Program-made: the position numbers and the translations under genes
The notes under the pieces: model-generated
What the model saw: the letters and a program-made list of their open reading frames with translations, nothing else
The model's database searches: none
Told to the model about the DNA's origin: nothing
Shown here: one piece after another, positions 41,202 through 45,169 of the stretch
Numbering within the stretch: the stretch's first letter is position 1
Layout: every line of letters begins with the position of its first letter
NCBI GenBank assembly: GCA_035529715.1
Contig: DATKWF010000113.1
Span: 1-45,169, forward strand
Reading direction: 5' to 3'
DNA length: 45,169 nt
From: DATKWF01 sp035529715
GTDB lineage: Bacteria; Chloroflexota; Dehalococcoidia; Dehalococcoidales; RBG-16-60-22

Positions 41202-43772
41202 CTAGCTCACTGACAGTGTTGAGCCTTCAGCAGTTTTGATAACGTCAATTCGGGTAGGGAAGGCATCTCTGAATTCCTCGATGTGAGTAATGACAATTAT
41301 CTTGTCAAAGTCGTCTTGAATGGAGTTTATCGCCTCTTTTACTTTCTCAATGCCGGTACTGTCCTGGGTGCCAAAACCTTCGTCAATGATTAGGGTAGGG
41401 AGTGGTGCGCCGGCGCGCCTGGCTAATAACTTGGAAAGGGCAACCCGTATAGCAAAGTTGATGCGAAAGGCTTCACCCCCGCTGAACATTTCATAATTGC
41501 GCATTCCCAGTTCGTCGGAGATATTGATATCCAGAGTCTCAATAACATCACCTTTCTTTGATTCCCGCTGGGTTTCAAACTTCACATGCATTCTGTTGTC
41601 CGTCATGCGGCCCAGCAGTCTGTTGGCTTCAACTTCAATTTCAGGCAGCGCTGTTTCAATGAGCATAGCCTGTATGCCTCCCTTGCCGAAGGCTTTGGCC
41701 AGTTCTTTGTAAATACTCTCCTGCTTTGAAGTTTGAGTTACCAGGCTTTCCTTTTCCTTCTTTTTTGCTTCCAGTTCGGAGCAGTGCTCCAGCTTTGCCT
41801 TCACGCTCCACAGTGTTTCCTGGGCTTGCTTTTGTTGTATAGCTGTCGTCTGGTGCTCGGCTTCCGCCTGAGCGACGTCATTGACCATCTGGGGGAGTAA
41901 GGTAAGTTCTGTGGTCAGAACCTGTCTTTTCTGGGTATCCGCTGCCAGGCTTTGCCGCAGTTCTTGAGTGGCTAACTCAGCTTTTGCGGTTGCCTCCTTT
42001 TCCTGACTGATGAGACGGTCGGCTTCTTCCAGCTTTTGCTTGGGGCTCTCATACTGCTGCAGGTTTGATAGCTGTTGCCGCGCCTGTTCGTGTCGCTCTG
42101 AATTGTAGTCGAGCCTGTCTAATTCACCTTCAACCTTCCCCAGCGCTTCCTGCTCAATGGTGGCAAAGTCCTTTCTGGCCAGGCGCAGTTCAACTTCATC
42201 TAACTTTTCCTTTTCGGCGACCAACTGCTTGGCTGCCTCCTCGGATTCAGCCATCTCTTTCCTGATGATGCCAGCTTGGCTTTGCACCGAGATTTTTTCC
42301 TGGTTTAGCGGTGCTTCCATTTGTGCTATTTCTTTTTCCAGTGACTCGAGTTCCACTTTCTTCTGCGCTATCTCATCCTGATTTGATTTCAGATAATCGG
42401 ATTTGCTCTGTCTTTCGGCAGCATATTTTGACTCAATGAGCTTCAGACTGTTTATCTCCAGCTCCCTTTCGCACAGGGGGCATTTAGCCTCGGTCTGGGC
42501 GGACAGCAGGTCAAGTTTTCCGGCTATTTCCTTTATGTCCTTCTCAAGCTGGTTTTTACTGGATTCCAGGTAATTGATCTGGGTCTGCAGTTCCCTGCCG
42601 GCCTGTTTTTTCCGGCTCAGTGTCTCTTCCTGCTCCGCCATCTGGCGCAGCTGGACCTGAAGCTGCTGCAGCTGGTCTTTGAGCCGGGGCATTTGCTGCG
42701 ACTCGGTTTCCAGTCTGCTAATTTCATTTTGCATCAGGGCATGGTCTTTGACCAGGGTTGCCTGGGCGCTATCAATAGCGGATATTAGCTGACTTTTGCG
42801 CTCGTTTAGCTTGACCAGCACCCCTAACTTTTGGTTGAGCTCATCGTTTAATTTTTTCGCCTCAGTAAATTGAGCATACCCTTTTTCTATGGTAACCCGC
42901 CGGGCGATTAGCTCCTGATACTCTTTGATTCGTGAGTGATGCTGTTTAATCTGTTCGTCTAAGAGCTCCAGGCTTCTTTCCCGCTCTCTTATGTGTGATT
43001 CCAGCTGGTCCAGTTGTATCTTCTTCCTTTCTAGCACCTCTTTTTCCTGCCGCAGCTTATTCAGCCTTGATTCTTTCTCCTTGGTTGCCTTCTCTATCTG
43101 GGAGAGTTCGCTCTGTGCCTTTTCAAACTCAGCCTGGTAGGTCGGTTTTTGGGCTAACTCGCCAATGATTTCCTGGATGGTGCTTTCCAGCTGTGCCTTA
43201 TCCGCTTCCTGTTGCTTGGCTAACTCCTTAGCCTGTGCTTCAAGCTCATCATATATGGAGAGTCCCAGGATATCGGCTAGGACCTCTTTGCGCTCTGTCG
43301 GTCGTTTGATGGTGAACTCGTCAGCGTTGCCCTGCCGCAGGAAGGCGCTGTTAATAAAGGTGTGGTAGTCCATATGCAGAATATCAATAATATTCTGCTG
43401 GGTCTGAGCAATGGTGTTATCGCTGATTGGCCTGAAACCGTCCCCGGTAGCTATCTGGAGTTCCAGCAGGGGCTGTCCTGATGCCCCCTGCCGCTTGGGC
43501 TTGGAGCGCTTGCGGATGATGCGGTAAGTTTGCTGCCCGACAGCGAAGTCGAACTCCACCTCCATTTCGCTCTGCCCGGAGTGAATCAGGTCGTCGTCGC
43601 TTTTTGCCCGGGCCTGCCCCCACAGTGCCCAGGTCATGGCATCAATCAGTGCTGATTTACCGTTGCCGTTATCGCCGGATAGACAGGTGGTATGAATACC
43701 GTCAAATTGGAGTGGGGGCACGTTATCCCGGTAGCACATGAAATTATGCATCTTTAGCTTGACGGGAATCAT
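41202..43772 (-). CDS. sbcC: Rad50/SbcC-type SMC ATPase
   Basis: Long coiled-coil ATPase that normally works with the nuclease SbcD (Mre11) on DNA ends and hairpins. Head part 1: MHNFMCYRD and Walker A SGDNGNGKSALIDAM near residue 33. Two coiled-coil arms flank a zinc hook CPLC at residues 431-434, exactly central in 856 residues. Head part 2: FSGGEAFRINFAIR signature near 760 and Walker B TLIIDEGFG near 790. ATG start with GAGG about 10 nt upstream. No sbcD is adjacent: ffh is divergent upstream and the HD gene converges downstream. Confidence 0.93.
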   Translation of the reverse strand: MIPVKLKMHNFMCYRDNVPPLQFDGIHTTCLSGDNGNGKSALIDAMTWALWGQARAKSDDDLIHSGQSEMEVEFDFAVGQQTYRIIRKRSKPKRQGASGQPLLELQIATGDGFRPISDNTIAQTQQNIIDILHMDYHTFINSAFLRQGNADEFTIKRPTERKEVLADILGLSIYDELEAQAKELAKQQEADKAQLESTIQEIIGELAQKPTYQAEFEKAQSELSQIEKATKEKESRLNKLRQEKEVLERKKIQLDQLESHIRERERSLELLDEQIKQHHSRIKEYQELIARRVTIEKGYAQFTEAKKLNDELNQKLGVLVKLNERKSQLISAIDSAQATLVKDHALMQNEISRLETESQQMPRLKDQLQQLQVQLRQMAEQEETLSRKKQAGRELQTQINYLESSKNQLEKDIKEIAGKLDLLSAQTEAKCPLCERELEINSLKLIESKYAAERQSKSDYLKSNQDEIAQKKVELESLEKEIAQMEAPLNQEKISVQSQAGIIRKEMAESEEAAKQLVAEKEKLDEVELRLARKDFATIEQEALGKVEGELDRLDYNSERHEQARQQLSNLQQYESPKQKLEEADRLISQEKEATAKAELATQELRQSLAADTQKRQVLTTELTLLPQMVNDVAQAEAEHQTTAIQQKQAQETLWSVKAKLEHCSELEAKKKEKESLVTQTSKQESIYKELAKAFGKGGIQAMLIETALPEIEVEANRLLGRMTDNRMHVKFETQRESKKGDVIETLDINISDELGMRNYEMFSGGEAFRINFAIRVALSKLLARRAGAPLPTLIIDEGFGTQDSTGIEKVKEAINSIQDDFDKIIVITHIEEFRDAFPTRIDVIKTAEGSTLSVS

Positions 43773-43856
43773 TCGTCAGTTCCTCATAATGGTTTTGTTT
43801 ACCTATTTTAGCATAATTGGTGATTAAGGGGGCTATAAAAAATTCCTGGTATGGTA

Positions 43857-43885
43857 TTGACAAATGGCATTATATTATCTATAAT
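43857..43885 (+). promoter_or_regulatory. Perfect consensus promoter upstream of ffh
   Basis: TTGACA (43857-43862), exactly 17 nt, TATAAT (43880-43885): all twelve consensus bases match. The predicted start is near 43892, giving a leader of about 184 nt before ffh. Confidence 0.85.
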
Positions 43886-43932
43886 ATGGACACTTGGCAC
43901 AACTGTCTGATTCACCTTTCCTCCTTTGTTGT

Positions 43933-44011
43933 GGGGCTAAGGGGGAAATGGCAAACTGGGCTCCTGGCATTAAGAGTATTTATTAATTTTTAAAAAGAAC
44001 CCCTTAGCCCC
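43933..44011 (+). repeat. 12-bp inverted repeat in the ffh leader
   Basis: GGGGCTAAGGGG (43933-43944) and CCCCTTAGCCCC (44000-44011) are perfect complements separated by 55 A/T-rich nt. An AAGGGGGCT at 43826-43834, upstream of the promoter, could pair with part of the same right arm. There is no T-run after the right arm, so a classical terminator is not supported. The rest of 43773-44075 holds only the promoter and A/T-rich sequence. Confidence 0.75.
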
Positions 44012-44075
44012 CCTTTATTCCGCAGAGAAGAACCTCAGCTTGACGGTTGAACTTGCTCCCCGTTAGAATGAAATC

Positions 44076-45169
44076 GTGTTCGAGATTCTCAGTGATAAAT
44101 TAGGTAAAGTTTTTCGTCTGCTGGGTAGCAAGGGCAAGCTCGGCGAGAAGGATATAGATGATGCTGTGCGCCAGGTGCGTCTGGCACTTCTGGAGGCGGA
44201 TGTCAACTTCAGAGCGGTAAAGGACTTTACTGCCAGAGTTAGAGAGCGTGCTCTTGGTGCCGGGGTATTGCAAAGCCTGACTCCGGCCCAGCAGATAATC
44301 AAAATCGTCAATGAAGAGCTAATTGCCATCCTCGGCGGAGAGCATAGTCAGTTGTCAGTGTCATCTCGCCCTCCGTCTGTGGTCATGCTGGTTGGGCTGC
44401 AGGGCAGCGGTAAGACTACCACTGCTGCCAAACTGGCACTTCATCTGAAGCATTCGGGACAGAGTCCTTTGCTGGTAGCTGCCGACAACCGCCGACCGGC
44501 AGCTGTGGAGCAGCTGGTGACCCTGGGTAAGCAGATTGACATCCCTGTTTACAGTGAGAATCCTGAAGTTACGAGTAAGGACATTTGTGCCCATGCTCTG
44601 GCTAAGACGGCGACTCTGGCAGCTAACTGGATGGTGGTTGATACTGCGGGCCGGCTCCACATAGACGAGGCAATGATGGAGGAACTGGCTCAGGTTAAAA
44701 AAGTACTGAAACCGGTGGAGACGCTACTGGTGGTAGATGCCATGACCGGGCAGGATGCGGTGCGGGTGGCTGAGGACTTTCATTCCAGAGTGAGCCTGAG
44801 CGGGCTTATCCTGACCAAGATGGACGGGGACGCCCGGGGTGGGGCAGCCCTCTCCATCAGGTGGGTCAGCGGGGTGCCAATTAAATTCATCGGCATCGGG
44901 GAAAAGGTTGATGCTTTTGAACTTTTCCATCCCGACCGTTTGGCGTCACGCATCCTGGGGATGGGGGACATGCTTACCTTCATTGAGAAGGCGGAGGCTA
45001 CCTTTGATGAGCAGCAGGCAAAGGAACTGGGGAAGAAAGTACAGGCGGCAACTTTTGACCTTGACGATTTCCTCTCGCAATTGAGGGCGGTCAAGAAGAT
45101 GGGGTCGGTGGCACAACTGGTGGAGATGATGCCCGGTCTATCGCAACTGGCGAAGCGACTGCCTGATGG
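44076..45169 (+). CDS. ffh: Signal recognition particle protein Ffh (3' end outside the window)
   Basis: GTPase subunit of SRP that binds signal peptides and SRP RNA. The N domain starts FEILSDKLGKVFRLL and contains ALLEADVNF. The G domain has GLQGSGKTTTAAKL near residue 107, AADNRRPAAVEQL (G2; DTYRPAA is common elsewhere), DTAGRLH, LTKMDGDARGGAAL and GIGEKVDAFELFHP. The M domain has just begun (SQLAKRLPD) when the window ends at residue 364. The GTG start at 44076 has only a weak ribosome site. It is divergent from sbcC. Confidence 0.95.
   Translation, partial: MFEILSDKLGKVFRLLGSKGKLGEKDIDDAVRQVRLALLEADVNFRAVKDFTARVRERALGAGVLQSLTPAQQIIKIVNEELIAILGGEHSQLSVSSRPPSVVMLVGLQGSGKTTTAAKLALHLKHSGQSPLLVAADNRRPAAVEQLVTLGKQIDIPVYSENPEVTSKDICAHALAKTATLAANWMVVDTAGRLHIDEAMMEELAQVKKVLKPVETLLVVDAMTGQDAVRVAEDFHSRVSLSGLILTKMDGDARGGAALSIRWVSGVPIKFIGIGEKVDAFELFHPDRLASRILGMGDMLTFIEKAEATFDEQQAKELGKKVQAATFDLDDFLSQLRAVKKMGSVAQLVEMMPGLSQLAKRLPD

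Noticed and set aside
43892..44075. SRP (4.5S) RNA gene in front of ffh
   Set aside because: The conserved GGAA-type tetraloop domain with its GGUCAGG and AGCAG-like sides was not found.
1..45169. CRISPR array, toxin-antitoxin pair, prophage or transposase
   Set aside because: No regularly spaced short repeats and no recognisable proteins of these kinds were seen on either strand.

Overview
The window is a gene-dense bacterial chromosome segment of medium GC, with genes in both directions, very short intergenic gaps and frequent GTG/TTG starts. Gene content and protein style suggest a Chloroflexota genome, most likely class Dehalococcoidia. That placement is inferred from family resemblance recalled from memory, not from a search. 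Almost everything is core metabolism or information processing. The departures are one AT-rich gene beside a tRNA, a palindrome-rich repeat flanked by 16-bp direct repeats, and several unusual versions of ordinary genes.

Layout. 1-6558: arginine biosynthesis (3'-partial argJ, argB, argD, a membrane-anchored alpha/beta-hydrolase-like gene, argG, argH). 6618-6806 (-): zinc-type ribosomal protein L28. 6899-12816: a fatty-acid kinase (FakA) with two tandem DegV fatty-acid-binding proteins, then recG. 12881-13005: tRNA-Gly with its own promoter and terminator. 13101-14159 (-): AT-rich DUF4238 gene. 14249-14851 (-): CDP-alcohol phosphatidyltransferase. 15131-17641: MFS transporter and M20 amidohydrolase. 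17659-21230: acyl-CoA-dehydratase-type activase, plsX, trxA, a thioredoxin-like gene and trxB. 21335-25577: rplI with a long Lys/Glu tail, dnaB, a DnaD-domain gene and a helicase-loader-like protein with two AAA+ domains. 25685-29263 (-): fabF-recJ-plsY. 29404-30675: mtaB. 30695-31545 (-): GNAT and DUF5808 genes. 31748-33349: a divergent PEP-carboxykinase-like protein. 33371-36983 (-): carB behind a long leader, then tRNA-Arg and tRNA-His. 37060-37344 (-): a stand-alone Smr protein. 37391-37674: the palindromic repeat element. 37735-41197: uvrA and an HD-domain protein. 41202-43772 (-): sbcC. 44076-end: ffh, cut by the window edge, behind a perfect consensus promoter and a structured leader.

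How the genes work together. The arg genes carry out acetylornithine-cycle steps and the last two steps of arginine synthesis; carB supplies carbamoyl phosphate but lies 27 kb away without carA. FakA/DegV, PlsX, PlsY, FabF and a CDP-alcohol phosphotransferase together cover fatty-acid activation, elongation, entry into glycerolipid and head-group attachment. The dnaB-dnaD-loader cluster looks like a replicative-helicase loading module. RecG, RecJ, UvrA and SbcC make the window rich in repair genes.

No CRISPR array, toxin-antitoxin pair, prophage or intact transposase was seen. The strongest leads are the tandem-AAA+ loader, two genes whose best start codon is ATT, the 16-bp-repeat-flanked palindromic element, the L9 tail and the altered PEPCK-like enzyme.
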